A stretch of 64,000 nucleotides of DNA from Hyphomicrobiales bacterium. Its GTDB lineage: Bacteria; Pseudomonadota; Alphaproteobacteria; Rhizobiales; Xanthobacteraceae. The notes below the pieces were generated by a model. It did not search any database, was not told where the DNA came from, and worked only from the letters and a program-made list of their open reading frames with translations. The stretch lies in contig JAFKKG010000015.1 of the NCBI GenBank assembly GCA_017305715.1, positions 205,169 through 269,168 on the forward strand, read 5' to 3'. Positions within the stretch are counted from its first letter, which is position 1; every line of letters begins with the position of its first letter. Position numbers and translations under genes: made by a program. Of the stretch, positions 63,719 through 64,000 are shown piece after piece.

Positions 63719-63912
63719 CTCCGCGGTTGTCCCGGCCTTGAGCCGCGAACCGAGGAGCCTTGCGAATGGTCTCTGTTACCGCGGCTCATCGAGAGATCAT
63801 GCGGTATGGGTCGTAAGTCTTGGTGCCTCGATTAAGATGGGCGATCGAGGTGGGCGTTGCGGGGTTTATGGGAGGTCGTTGGCGGCCGTCGGGATCTCGC
63901 ACCCCGCCTCGT
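63719..63912. other. Gap with degenerate family C remnant
   Basis: GTTGTCCCGGCCTTGAGCCG (63726-63745) is a decayed left arm of family C, followed by CGAACCGAGGAGCC. No right arm, gene or terminator is seen between it and 63912. Confidence 0.55.
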
Positions 63913-64000
63913 TTAATTGAAGGGCCGGACACCCGGACGGTAGCAAGTGCTGGCCGCACGTTTGACGATCCAGGCGCCGGCCCTGCCTCGTGAACAAGGC
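63913..64000 (-). CDS. Possible C-terminal end of an unknown leftward gene (partial)
   Basis: On the reverse strand a frame runs from the window edge through AGAWIVKRAASTCYRPGVRPFN to a TAA at 63913. It has 28 codons, no start in the window and no recognisable family. It may be a real gene whose body is outside the window, or chance. Confidence 0.25.
   Translation of the reverse strand, partial: PCSRGRAGAWIVKRAASTCYRPGVRPFN

Overview
The window reads as core chromosome of an alphaproteobacterium of the Bradyrhizobium/Nitrobacteraceae type. The evidence is high GC content, a CcrM (GANTC) methyltransferase with GANTC sites at its own start, gene orders typical of Rhizobiales (mutY facing dciA-dsbA-smc; a polyprenyl synthase facing DUF2007, a methyltransferase, an S49 peptidase and glyQS), a GTTC-N7-GTTC SOS box of the alphaproteobacterial kind, and several families of dispersed palindromic repeats. 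I see no rRNA, tRNA, CRISPR, transposase or phage genes. The genus is inferred from protein resemblance, not from a database search.

Layout. 1-4.5 kb: two tandem ParA/MinD-like ATPases (the first cut by the window edge), an M48 protease-LemA pair and an Rsm22-type methyltransferase whose last codons lie in a repeat. 4.6-11.4 kb: smc, a Tat-type DsbA-like protein and dciA, facing mutY and a hot-dog thioesterase. 11.4-17 kb: flavin monooxygenase, two glutathione S-transferases, and a LysR regulator facing an NTF2-like/RidA pair with palindromes between them. 17-22.7 kb: ccrM, a YpfJ-type metallopeptidase, moaB, an alpha/beta hydrolase, a MarR-GNAT regulator with a 40-bp palindromic operator, and a small glycosyltransferase. 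22.8-29.7 kb: a radical SAM gene behind an SOS box, VOC protein, rnhB, a GT39-like membrane protein, a family-4-like uracil-DNA glycosylase and ETF-ubiquinone oxidoreductase.

30-42 kb: TPR lipoprotein-like or secreted protein, ispE, LysE exporter, polyprenyl diphosphate synthase, DUF2007, methyltransferase, S49 peptidase, glyQ, glyS, a second methyltransferase and a protein of unknown function with an internal duplication. 42-51.8 kb: DUF1236 and DUF3096 proteins, ppdK with a histone-H1-like N-terminal tail, SleB-like cell-wall hydrolase, MFS transporter, AcuI-type reductase and small secreted or unknown proteins. 51.8-64 kb: a very large DUF2339 membrane protein, a tyrosine-phosphatase-like protein, DUF3551, GST, a tightly overlapped ygfZ-tag-HD operon, an atypical dihydroorotase, HAD phosphatase, TIGR02301 protein, NUDIX hydrolase and an unknown gene divergent from an SRAP (YedK/HMCES) gene.

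Functional threads. Genome maintenance is strongly represented: smc, dciA, mutY, rnhB, a uracil-DNA glycosylase, tag, SRAP, ccrM and an SOS-box radical SAM gene. Translation and tRNA modification (glyQS, Rsm22-like, TrmN6-like, YgfZ) and central metabolism (ppdK, ETF-QO, pyrC-like, ispE) make up much of the rest. Two short genes (32 and 46 codons) with clear ribosome sites were found by reading the gaps. No single undescribed multi-gene system stands out. The best leads are the ATPase pair at the left edge, the SOS-box radical SAM gene, the ccrM start region, the PPDK tail, and catalytic or ligand substitutions in the uracil-DNA glycosylase and dihydroorotase.
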